Positions 1 through 6,078 of a stretch of DNA of 8,152 nt are shown here, one piece after another; position 1 is the stretch's first letter, and each line of letters begins with the position of its first letter. The DNA comes from CAZXCQ01 sp964639275. Lineage in GTDB: Bacteria > Desulfobacterota > DSM-4660 > Desulfatiglandales > Desulfatiglandaceae. Both the position numbers and the translations under genes were made by a program. The notes under the pieces were generated by a model. It did not search any database and had not been told where the DNA came from. It saw only the letters and a list, made by a program, of their open reading frames with translations. The DNA lies in the NCBI GenBank assembly GCA_964639275.1, contig CAZXCQ010000284.1, positions 1 to 8,152 of the forward strand. Direction: 5' to 3'.

Positions 1-791
1 AACGCCGCGATCCGCCCAAATGCACAGGGATCCTGCATGAAAAAGAGGTGCCCACCCTCAAACAGTTCCAAACATGCACCCGGAATCTGCCTGTGAATTG
101 CCTCGAGATTGGAGATGGGCGCAACACCATCATACCGACCGCCACAGACAAAAACAGGCATCTGCAGGTTTAGCAGGCGGTCGTAAGTATCATGCCGCAT
201 GCGTGCCTCAAGTTGTCGGCGCGCGCCATCCTCCCGGCCTGGCTCATCTGCCCCAACTATGAGGCCCGCTTCGATCTGGTCTACGAGTTCCTGAAATTGT
301 TGTGGGTTGGCCGTCTGCCATGTGGCGTCGTGACGTGTATCACTCAGCGGCACAAGGCACAGGGCCTTTTCCCTCGCAGACAGGTCAGTCAGTTCGTGGA
401 GGGGATAGGAATGTCCTCCTGCGCCTCCACTGCTCGTGCACGCCAGCACCAGTCTTTCTACGCGTTGAGGGTAGCGGAGTGCAAATTCCTGCGCCACCAT
501 GCCACCGAACGATATGCCGAATACGAGGCAGCAGTCCCACCCCACCGCGTCCAGCAGACCATCTGCGTCTGCGGCATATTCCGCCATGGTATATGGAATA
601 TCGGGTTTTTCGGTCCGACCAAGACCCCGTTGGTCATAGGCCAAAATCTTGAAGCTCCCCGCAAGGGGTGAATCGAAAATACTTGGTTTGCGCCGGAGGT
701 CTCCTCCTGTGCCACTGATAAAGAACAACCGTGGGCCTGAACCACGAATCTCATAATATATCCGGATATCCCTGACATCAATAAATGGCAT
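1..791 (-). CDS. alpha/beta hydrolase fold protein, C-terminus cut by window edge
   Basis: Reading the complement from the ATG at 791 gives 263 codons with no stop before the left edge, so the C-terminal end is outside the window. The sequence is a classic alpha/beta hydrolase. There is an oxyanion-loop region near residues 25-31 (SGTGGD), a DQRGLGRT strand/turn at 53-60, and a nucleophile elbow GISFGG at 92-97 with Ser94 as nucleophile. GRYDGVAP supplies the acid (Asp221) and EGGHLFF the base (His248). Length and order resemble small esterases, 3-oxoadipate enol-lactonases and haloperoxidase-like hydrolases; the substrate cannot be told. No signal peptide is seen, so it is probably cytoplasmic. 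It starts 37 bp after the AbiC-like gene on the same strand and could share its transcript. The ribosome site is weak. An in-frame TAG six codons upstream (807-809) leaves ATG 791 as the first possible ATG. GC is high (63% counted over 421-480), unlike the gene upstream. Confidence 0.9.
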   Translation of the reverse strand, partial: MPFIDVRDIRIYYEIRGSGPRLFFISGTGGDLRRKPSIFDSPLAGSFKILAYDQRGLGRTEKPDIPYTMAEYAADADGLLDAVGWDCCLVFGISFGGMVAQEFALRYPQRVERLVLACTSSGGAGGHSYPLHELTDLSAREKALCLVPLSDTRHDATWQTANPQQFQELVDQIEAGLIVGADEPGREDGARRQLEARMRHDTYDRLLNLQMPVFVCGGRYDGVAPISNLEAIHRQIPGACLELFEGGHLFFMQDPCAFGRIAA

Positions 792-828
792 CCAACACGT
801 CCAGGTCTAAGGCAATGCTGTAACCCCT

Positions 829-1608
829 TTATTCTCCACCATAGGCAGTCTTGTTGTACAGTGAGACATGGGTAGGCTTAAACAGCAGTACCTCATTCAC
901 ATCCTGCAGGAAGGCGAACTCCTCAACCAGGGGTTTGAATTCCTTTTTCCCTATGTCACTCAGGCAGTGATAGAACAGAATGGCAATTTCATAACTCGAT
1001 ACATGCGCCTTCAACAGATTTGCATATAATTGTTTGTTTTCGATGTCACTGTTCTTGATAAACATCAGGGAATTATAGAGGTGACGAAAATAATGCCCGA
1101 TTACGGCCTGCGCAAACTTGAAAAAATTGAGATAGGCCTCATTTATTTTGTCGATTTCAGACGCCGAGTCATTGTTTTTCTCCTGGCTTTCATAATGCAT
1201 ACCAAGCCAGGTATCATATATCTCCTCAAAACAACCTCTCCCTTGAACGGTCTCTCGTTGGCCGGGCAACTGAATCGAATTGACAATATCTGAATTCAAT
1301 CGGAGCATCTGGAAAAAGGTGTTCTCAAAGGTCTGTATCCTCAGATTGTACCTCTGTTCTTCATCCCGATCACGTGCCTCGGCCAGTTCTTTCTGTTGGA
1401 TAATGATGGTGTAAATAATGCCGGCCAGGGCCAGTCCCCCAAAAAAGGCATTTACCGCTCCAAACATATCCCCGATCACACCTCGTTCAGGGTGATCATA
1501 GAGCAACAGGAAATTTACGAGCCACAAGGAGATCGTCACCACCAGCAATAGGGCAAACACAGTGATGGGGGATCGCGGGAGACTTCTTCGTTTTGACCCC
1601 GGTTTCAT
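829..1608 (-). CDS. putative phage abortive infection membrane protein (AbiC-like, putAbiC family)
   Basis: A 259-aa protein with a basic N-terminus (KPGSKRRS), a first membrane helix at about 16-37, a short linker with GDMFG (46-50), and a second helix at about 50-70. A long, mainly helical, charged cytoplasmic region follows. The order of GDMFGAVNA, QKEL after helix 2, FENTFFQ (94-100), GHYFRHLY (171-178) and AHVSSYEIAILFYHCLS with a trailing FKPLVEE (201-229) is the pattern I know from the 'putative phage abortive infection protein' family. By family this is a candidate cell-suicide or growth-arrest phage-defence factor anchored in the inner membrane; its target is unknown. The end seems complete for the family. 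The start at 1608 is supported by GAGGG about 6 nt upstream (with an AAGGAG further up). GC counted over 1021-1200 is about 38%, well below the flanking genes, which suggests horizontal origin. Confidence 0.85.
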   Translation of the reverse strand: MKPGSKRRSLPRSPITVFALLLVVTISLWLVNFLLLYDHPERGVIGDMFGAVNAFFGGLALAGIIYTIIIQQKELAEARDRDEEQRYNLRIQTFENTFFQMLRLNSDIVNSIQLPGQRETVQGRGCFEEIYDTWLGMHYESQEKNNDSASEIDKINEAYLNFFKFAQAVIGHYFRHLYNSLMFIKNSDIENKQLYANLLKAHVSSYEIAILFYHCLSDIGKKEFKPLVEEFAFLQDVNEVLLFKPTHVSLYNKTAYGGE

Positions 1609-1679
1609 GATGTCCCTCTTCGTTCTCCTTGAGGCTCCATATGTCTAGCCAGATTCCGCCGTGGCAAAGAAGTTCCCCA

Positions 1680-1708
1680 TTTATGGACATATATGGCCTT
1701 AATGTCAA
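1680..1708 (-). promoter_or_regulatory. sigma70-type promoter of the AbiC-like gene
   Basis: On the minus strand TTGACA (complement of 1703-1708) is a perfect -35 box. It is separated by 17 bp from CATAAA (complement of 1680-1685), a 4/6 match to the -10 box. Transcription would begin near 1673, leaving a leader of about 65 nt before the ATG at 1608. A second TTGACA lies 15 bp further upstream (1718-1723), so the -35 hexamer is duplicated; it has no good -10 of its own and might be a regulator site. Promoter assignment is by eye. Confidence 0.55.
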
Positions 1709-1747
1709 GACGGGTTTTGTCAAGCCACCCAGTTGCACTACCGGAGG

Positions 1748-1802
1748 GTGGAGAGTCCACATAAAGAATCCACCCGCAAAGCGGGTGGTATTGGGTTAAC
1801 CC
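1748..1802. other. cluster of three palindromes / hairpins
   Basis: Three perfect inverted repeats sit side by side. They are GTGGA-3 nt-TCCAC at 1748-1760, CCACCCGC-AAA-GCGGGTGG at 1770-1788 (8-bp stem, 3-nt loop), and the 10-bp palindrome GGGTTAACCC at 1793-1802. The middle one would form a stable RNA hairpin. On the minus strand it is followed by ATTCTTTA, so it could serve as a weak intrinsic terminator for transcripts coming from 2120-1977 before the AbiC-like promoter. The T-tract is poor, so a REP-like extragenic element is equally possible. Confidence 0.4.
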
Positions 1803-1840
1803 CTGGAGGGAGGTAAGCTTCCCTCAATAAATCGCTTTCC

Positions 1841-1932
1841 GGAGTAATGGAGTGGTGGCCTCCGGCTCGGAGAGAGTACTGGAGTAATGGAGTCGCTTTA
1901 AAAGGAAGAGTGGCTATTGGGGGTAATGGAAT
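1841..1932 (+). repeat. three spaced copies of a 13-bp GGAGTAATGGAGT motif
   Basis: GGAGTAATGGAGT occurs exactly at 1841-1853 and 1881-1893, and as GGGGTAATGGAAT at 1920-1932, so the copies start 40 and 39 bp apart. The heptamer TCGCTTT also occurs twice near them (1832-1838 and 1893-1899). The stretch carries no convincing reading frame. It looks like a degenerate intergenic repeat. The unit is too short for a CRISPR repeat and the intervening sequences do not behave like spacers. Function unknown. Confidence 0.5.
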
Positions 1933-1976
1933 GGATGTAGGGCATGATGCCGCTTACGCTCCGGGCCATCGCACGC

Positions 1977-2120
1977 CTATTCGTCTTGGTCGGGATCCAG
2001 CAGATCTAACAGGCTTAGAGCCACCCTTTTTTTTAGTTCAGCAATGGTCTCGTCAAACAATCGCTGATCCTCTTGCATGATATCCTGGGCGTCATGAATA
2101 TTAAGCGCTTCTTCCACCAT
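1977..2120 (-). CDS. possible 47-aa acidic small protein, unrecognised
   Basis: From the ATG at 2120 this minus-strand frame encodes 47 residues ending DLLDPDQDE and a TAG stop. GGGAGG stands 4 nt before the ATG, a good but close ribosome site. The frame can be extended to a TTG at 2165 (62 aa, adding residues such as KTRFGMLGG), just after an in-frame TGA. The product is rich in Glu, Asp, Leu and Gln with a likely amphipathic helix (DETIAELKKRVALSLLDLL), protein-like rather than random. I do not recognise a family. It might be a microprotein, an antitoxin-like fragment or the C-terminal remnant of a decayed gene. It lies alone between repeats and the AT-rich region. Confidence 0.35.
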   Translation of the reverse strand: MVEEALNIHDAQDIMQEDQRLFDETIAELKKRVALSLLDLLDPDQDE

Positions 2121-2346
2121 ATGCCCTCCCAACATTCCAAATCGCGTTTTTTGTCTAGCATGCAAAAATCATGCGAAACCCGTTGGGCTTGTTGCAATGT
2201 CACTATTTGCTTGAAATTTCAGTGTGTTATGCAATTTGAAATATCAAGACCAAAAAAAGAAATTGTGTAAAAAACGACCCGCTATGTTTTGTAAGTAACA
2301 CATTTTGTTCGAAATATTGGAAAAACAGGGGCATTTTCTATGTTTA
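2121..2346. other. AT-rich intergenic region with two related palindromes
   Basis: No supported gene lies here apart from the possible TTG-start extension of the small frame to 2165. The part from 2190 to 2346 is AT-rich. It holds the perfect 10-bp palindrome TGAAATTTCA (2212-2221) and the near-palindrome TTGAAATATCAA (2236-2247), centred 25 bp apart. They share the core TTGAAAT and could be paired operator half-sites, but no regulator is encoded nearby. A run of A residues and several short T-runs surround them. Short frames on either strand here do not look like proteins. Confidence 0.3.
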
Positions 2347-2375
2347 TTGACAGGACCTCTACGAGCTGTTACTAA
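2347..2375 (+). promoter_or_regulatory. candidate promoter of the RNase II-like gene
   Basis: A perfect -35 box TTGACA (2347-2352) is followed after 17 bp by TACTAA (2370-2375), a weak 3/6 match to the -10 box. That box is preceded by TG at 2367-2368 in the extended -10 position. Transcription would start near 2382. The -10 match is poor, so this call relies on the -35, the spacing and the TG. Confidence 0.4.
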
Positions 2376-2485
2376 GGGGGGCAAGAAATCGTTTGAAAAG
2401 ACCGAAAGGGGTATCCTTCCTTTTTGGCTCTCCGTCGTATTACACCCGTAAGACACAGCCCAAGAAAGTATCATCGAAATTCCAT

Positions 2486-4504
2486 ATGAGCCAGGGAAAG
2501 ATAATAGAATATATTGACCACGGCAAGTTTGTCTGCACCCTTTGCCTGCAGGACAAGGGCAATAGGCTGCTTTTGCTGACCCCAACAAGCCGCCAGATCA
2601 ACCTCGCCCCAAAAAGAGCCGTTCTCATCACGGGCTCTACTGTTGATGTCTCAAGATCGAGGGAAGACCTCCTGCAAGGGTTGAGACAGGCAGAAGAGAA
2701 GAGAAACAGACTGAAGGGTCAGATTGACGTACAGGAGCTTTGGGAGCTTACCAAGGACGAAAAGGAAATCTTCGACCACAAATATCTTGCCCAATTGGTT
2801 TTCGGTGAGACCGCAACCGATGACCACTTCTCCGCACTGGTCCGGGCACTCTTCGAAGATCGCGTATATTTCAAGATGAAAGACGGGCTTTTCCTGCCAA
2901 ATTCTGAGAAAAGGGTTGAACAGATCCTAAGACAAAGAGAGGAAGAGGCGCTGAAAGAAGAGAGGCTGAGGGATGGAAGCCTCTGGTTGAATGCCGTCCG
3001 GCAGGGCAGAGAGGCTGGGGAGCCTTCCTGCCGGAAAGATATAATCGATACCCTTATCAAACTGGCCCTTTACGGAAACGAGGCGCCCGAGCTGAAATAC
3101 GGGAAGGAGTTGCTCTCAAGGGCCGGAGTAACCGATATACGGAAGTCCAGGGATCTGCTCGTCAGACTCGGCATATGGGATGAGGACGAGAACCTTGAGA
3201 TCCTTCGATTAGGCATTGAAACCTCATTTACCAGGGGACAACTGGAGGAGTCGTCCCGCCTGGCCAAACAGAAGACGTCTCTTGAAGACCGTGAGGACCT
3301 GAGGGACTTGCCTGTCATGACCATTGATGGGCCGCTGACCCGTGACTATGACGATGCCTTAAGCCTTGAAAAGGTCGGCGACACCCTCGAACTCGGAATC
3401 CACATCGCAGACGTGGCCGGTACCATTCCACAGGCTAGCATCCTTGACCAGGGGGCAGCGGAAAGGGGCTCTTCTCTCTATCTGCCGCGAAGACAAATAC
3501 CCATGATCCCACCGGACCTCTCACAGGGCAGTATGAGCCTCATAAAAGGATGCGACAGGCACGCCGTCTCACTTTTGACCCGGTTTGACAAGAGCGGTAG
3601 GCTCCTCGACTACCGCTTTGCGCGAAGTGTGATTAGGGTCAAGCAACAGCTGATCTATGATGAAGTGAATCAAAGCCTGATTGAGGAAGACCTTTTCAAA
3701 GACATGTATCAACTCTGCCGACACCTGCGTCAAAAAAGGGTTGACCAAGGCGCACTCAGCCTTTCACTTCCCGAAATAGAGGTAAAGTTCAATCCCGACT
3801 CATCGCTCTCACTGGAATTGGTTGACCAAAACACCCCATCAAGGATGATCGTGTCGGAGTTTATGATCCTATACAACTGGTTAATGGCCACCTTTTGCAG
3901 AGAGAATAAACTGCCGATCCTGTTCAGGACCCAGCAAGATCCCACTGAAAGACTGGATCCACAGGAAAAGACACTCATTTACTACGTCTTTCAACAACGC
4001 AGAAAGCTCAACCCCCTTTACATAGACACCGCTCCGAGTTCCCACAGCGGACTCGGCCTCGACGTCTATACCCAGGCAACCTCTCCCATCAGGAGATACC
4101 TTGATCTTGTGGTCCAGCGTCAGATAAGCAGCTTTCTCATGGGAAAGGGACCGATCTATAATGAGGAAAAGCTGGAAGAGATCAGGACCTCTGTTGGGCC
4201 CATAGTAAAGGCGCTTGCCATGGTAAAGCGAAATCGCATCCGCTATTGGACCCTAAAATTTTTCGGTCAGCATCTGGGAGAAGGATACAAGGCCATTGTC
4301 CTGGATGAGCTCAAGAACAAATACCGGATCGTGCTGGAGGATTTTCTCCTACTGGCTGAATTGAAACGGCAAAATGGGGTTATCCTTGCCCCGGGCCAGG
4401 AGATCCTGGTGGAGGTAAAGAAGAGTGATCCGTGGGAAGATCTGCTTGAGCTCGCATATGCTGATGGCTCGATGGACTATTCTCGTCCAAATACCCTTTT
4501 GTAG
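2486..4504 (+). CDS. ribonuclease II/R family exoribonuclease (RNB domain)
   Basis: From ATG 2486 the product is 672 aa. RNB enzymes degrade RNA processively from the 3' end in the cytoplasm. Visible parts in order: a small beta-rich N-terminal domain (about 1-50); a helical, winged-helix-like region (about 80-140) of the kind that replaces the cold-shock domains in some RNase II proteins; and the RNB catalytic domain (about 270-560). A short S1-like tail (about 600-660) follows. The active-site motif TIDGPLTRDYDDAL has all four metal-binding aspartates (Asp281, 287, 289, 290), and the conserved HSGLGLD and TSPIRRYLDLVVQRQ motifs follow near 520-545, so the enzyme should be active. The frame stays open to a TTG at 2393, where a TAAGGGGGG Shine-Dalgarno-like stretch lies about 12 nt upstream. 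That start would add 31 basic residues. I prefer ATG 2486 because the family-like sequence begins there. The 3' end overlaps convergent purB by 28 bp. Confidence 0.9.
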   Translation: MSQGKIIEYIDHGKFVCTLCLQDKGNRLLLLTPTSRQINLAPKRAVLITGSTVDVSRSREDLLQGLRQAEEKRNRLKGQIDVQELWELTKDEKEIFDHKYLAQLVFGETATDDHFSALVRALFEDRVYFKMKDGLFLPNSEKRVEQILRQREEEALKEERLRDGSLWLNAVRQGREAGEPSCRKDIIDTLIKLALYGNEAPELKYGKELLSRAGVTDIRKSRDLLVRLGIWDEDENLEILRLGIETSFTRGQLEESSRLAKQKTSLEDREDLRDLPVMTIDGPLTRDYDDALSLEKVGDTLELGIHIADVAGTIPQASILDQGAAERGSSLYLPRRQIPMIPPDLSQGSMSLIKGCDRHAVSLLTRFDKSGRLLDYRFARSVIRVKQQLIYDEVNQSLIEEDLFKDMYQLCRHLRQKRVDQGALSLSLPEIEVKFNPDSSLSLELVDQNTPSRMIVSEFMILYNWLMATFCRENKLPILFRTQQDPTERLDPQEKTLIYYVFQQRRKLNPLYIDTAPSSHSGLGLDVYTQATSPIRRYLDLVVQRQISSFLMGKGPIYNEEKLEEIRTSVGPIVKALAMVKRNRIRYWTLKFFGQHLGEGYKAIVLDELKNKYRIVLEDFLLLAELKRQNGVILAPGQEILVEVKKSDPWEDLLELAYADGSMDYSRPNTLL

Positions 4505-5775
4505 ATCTCATCCACATACTTTAGGTGGTAGTCAAGGTCAAAGATATCATCGATCTCTTTTTCGCTCAGGTACTCTCCGATCTCGTCATCTTCGAGGATC
4601 AGCCGTTTGAATTCCTGATCGCTCTCCCACACCCTCATGGCATTTCTCTGGACCATAACGTAGGCCTGCTGTCTTTCGACACCCTTTTCCGCCAGTTTCA
4701 CCAGGACCTGCTGGGAAAAGATCAACCCCTTTGTTTTTTGCAGATTCTCAATCATCCTCTCAGGATGGACCACCAGGTCTCTGATTATCCGGGTCAGACG
4801 ATGAAGCATAAAATCAATAAGGATGGTGCTGTCTGGAGCAATCACCCGTTCCACAGAGGAATGGCTGATGTCCCTTTCATGCCATAGGGCCATATTTTCC
4901 ATGGCCGCCAGGGAATTGGAGCGGACCAGACGGGCCAGACCCGATATGTTTTCGCACCCGATTGGATTCTTCTTGTGGGGCATGGCAGAAGAGCCCTTTT
5001 GCCCCTTCGAAAAGGCCTCCTCTGCCTCCAGGACCTCTGTCCTTTGCAGATGCCGTATTTCAACCGCAATCTTCTCCAGGGTCCCTGCCAGGATCGCAAG
5101 GGTGGTAAAGTAGTGGGCGTGACGATCGCGCTGAATAATCTGTGTCGATATCTCCGCGGCCGTGAGCCCCAGTTTTTCACAGGTCAGATATTCTATACTG
5201 GGTGAGACGTTGGCAAAGGTCCCCACCGCACCCGAAAGCTTCCCGTAGCTGATTACCTCCAAGGCCACTTCCAGCCGTCTCAGGTTCCGGCGCATTTCGG
5301 CGTACCATACAGCCAGCTTGAGACCAAAGGTTATCGGTTCCGCATGTATCCCGTGGGATCGACCAATCATAACGGTATACTTGTGTTCAACCGCCCGATC
5401 CTTCAAGACAGCCATAAACTGCTCAACATCCCGGATAATCACATCCATGGCCTCCTTCATGAGAAGCGCAAGACTCGTATCCAGGATGTCCGACGAGGTC
5501 AGACCCAGGTGGATATAGAGCGAATCAGGGCCTACGTTTTCAGCCACGTTTGTCAGAAAAGCAATGACATCGTGCTTTGTCTCCTCCTCTATCTCTAGGA
5601 TCCGTTCCACCGAAAATCCGGCCTTCTCCTTGATCTTCTGGAGGGCTTCGAGTGGAATCAACCCTACCTCTGCCATGGCTTCGCAGGCCGCAATTTCAAC
5701 CTCGAGCCACTTTGCATAACGATTCTCCGCCTGCCATATCCGGCCCATTTCAGGGCGAGTGTAACGCTCGATCAT
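4477..5775 (-). CDS. purB: adenylosuccinate lyase
   Basis: A 432-aa protein of the fumarase/aspartase superfamily, the same length class as Bacillus PurB (431 aa). It acts twice in purine synthesis: splitting SAICAR to AICAR plus fumarate, and adenylosuccinate to AMP plus fumarate. The superfamily signature GSSAMPHKKNP is at 261-271, with the catalytic serine in it. His68 (TKHDV), His89 (IHLGLTSSD) and His141 (RSHGIHAEP) fall at the positions known to be important in the Bacillus enzyme. The protein is complete from MIERYTRPEMG to its stop and should be a cytoplasmic homotetramer. AAGGGAG lies about 8 nt before the ATG. The start codon shares ATGA with the stop of the truncated gene upstream, so translation may be coupled. 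No other purine gene is in view. The tail overlaps the RNase II-like gene on the opposite strand. Confidence 0.97.
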   Translation of the reverse strand: MIERYTRPEMGRIWQAENRYAKWLEVEIAACEAMAEVGLIPLEALQKIKEKAGFSVERILEIEEETKHDVIAFLTNVAENVGPDSLYIHLGLTSSDILDTSLALLMKEAMDVIIRDVEQFMAVLKDRAVEHKYTVMIGRSHGIHAEPITFGLKLAVWYAEMRRNLRRLEVALEVISYGKLSGAVGTFANVSPSIEYLTCEKLGLTAAEISTQIIQRDRHAHYFTTLAILAGTLEKIAVEIRHLQRTEVLEAEEAFSKGQKGSSAMPHKKNPIGCENISGLARLVRSNSLAAMENMALWHERDISHSSVERVIAPDSTILIDFMLHRLTRIIRDLVVHPERMIENLQKTKGLIFSQQVLVKLAEKGVERQQAYVMVQRNAMRVWESDQEFKRLILEDDEIGEYLSEKEIDDIFDLDYHLKYVDEIYKRVFGRE

Positions 5776-5912
5776 CTCATGACTCCCTTCCTGGCTTCAA
5801 GGGCCCAGTGCCCTAAGACCTCTTCCTTAAAGGCGAATGCAGACCCAATAGCCACCGGCACCAGGGAGCCCGCAAGAAAAGGCGCCCTGAGGGCTTTCAG
5901 GTAAATATTCAT
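5772..5912 (-). pseudogene. truncated UbiA/MenA-type prenyltransferase N-terminus upstream of purB
   Basis: A 46-codon frame from ATG 5912 to a TGA that overlaps the purB start (ATGA). Residues 1-37 (YLKALRAPFLAGSLVPVAIG and the following SAFAF...GHWAL) resemble the first helix region of 1,4-dihydroxy-2-naphthoate prenyltransferases of the UbiA superfamily, which attach the side chain in menaquinone synthesis. Such proteins are usually near 300 aa and carry aspartate-rich motifs such as NDYxD. Here the sequence jumps after GHWAL to EARKGVMR and stops, and no other frame restores the domain because purB follows directly. I infer an internal deletion that kept both ends of an old gene, or a misassembly. 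It cannot be an active enzyme, but it may still be translated as a leader that delivers ribosomes to purB. The family resemblance is by eye; a genuine small hydrophobic protein is the alternative. Confidence 0.5.
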
Positions 5913-5928
5913 GGTTGCAAAGTTCCGG

Positions 5929-5934
5929 ATTATA
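5929..5934 (-). promoter_or_regulatory. -10 box candidate for the purB transcript
   Basis: The complement of 5929-5934 is a perfect TATAAT, 16 nt before the ATG at 5912, which would put the transcript start near 5922. No acceptable -35 hexamer is present at 16-18 bp (the sequences there are TCTGGC, CTCTGG and TCTCTG), so it may need an activator or be fortuitous. A very short leader with GGAAC before the ATG would result. Confidence 0.35.
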
Positions 5935-5947
5935 TAGTTTATTTCCC

Positions 5948-6006
5948 CTGGCCAGAGAGGGCCATTTCCTTACTCTGGAAGGCGGGGGCTTTCACTTACC
6001 AGAGTA
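5948..6006. promoter_or_regulatory. inverted repeats in the purB/MFS divergent region
   Basis: TACTCTGG (5971-5978) and CCAGAGTA (5999-6006) form a perfect 8-bp inverted repeat with a 20-bp gap. The 8-bp palindrome CTGGCCAG lies at 5948-5955 and shares the CCAGAG core (5952-5957). These could be operator sites between the divergent genes or a cruciform. A TATACT (6032-6037) downstream could be the -10 of the transporter promoter, but no -35 fits. The rest of 5935-6078 holds no reading frame of note. Confidence 0.3.
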
Positions 6007-6078
6007 GCCACGCGGTTTCAACCCATTAAAGTATACTGAGATCCAAAATACCACTATCCCTGATGCAAAAAAGGCCCA

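Noticed and set aside
458..781. 107-aa minus-strand frame in the hydrolase region
   Set aside because: It is an out-of-frame shadow. The frame beginning at 791 gives the complete catalytic motif set of an alpha/beta hydrolase.
1496..1762. 88-aa minus-strand frame upstream of and overlapping the AbiC-like gene
   Set aside because: It covers the promoter and leader, overlaps the start of a well-supported gene in another frame, and shows no recognisable domain.
1832..1932. CRISPR-like array (short repeats at ~40-bp spacing)
   Set aside because: The repeat is only 13 bp, there are just three copies with one degenerate, the flanks share sequence, and no cas gene is nearby.
2025..2036. A-run within the small minus-strand frame as a programmed frameshift site
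   Set aside because: Neither neighbouring frame continues into a recognisable protein, and no stimulatory structure is evident.
2073..2270. 65-aa plus-strand frame in the AT-rich region
   Set aside because: Opposite strand to the better small-protein candidate, Cys/Phe-rich random composition and no ribosome site of note.
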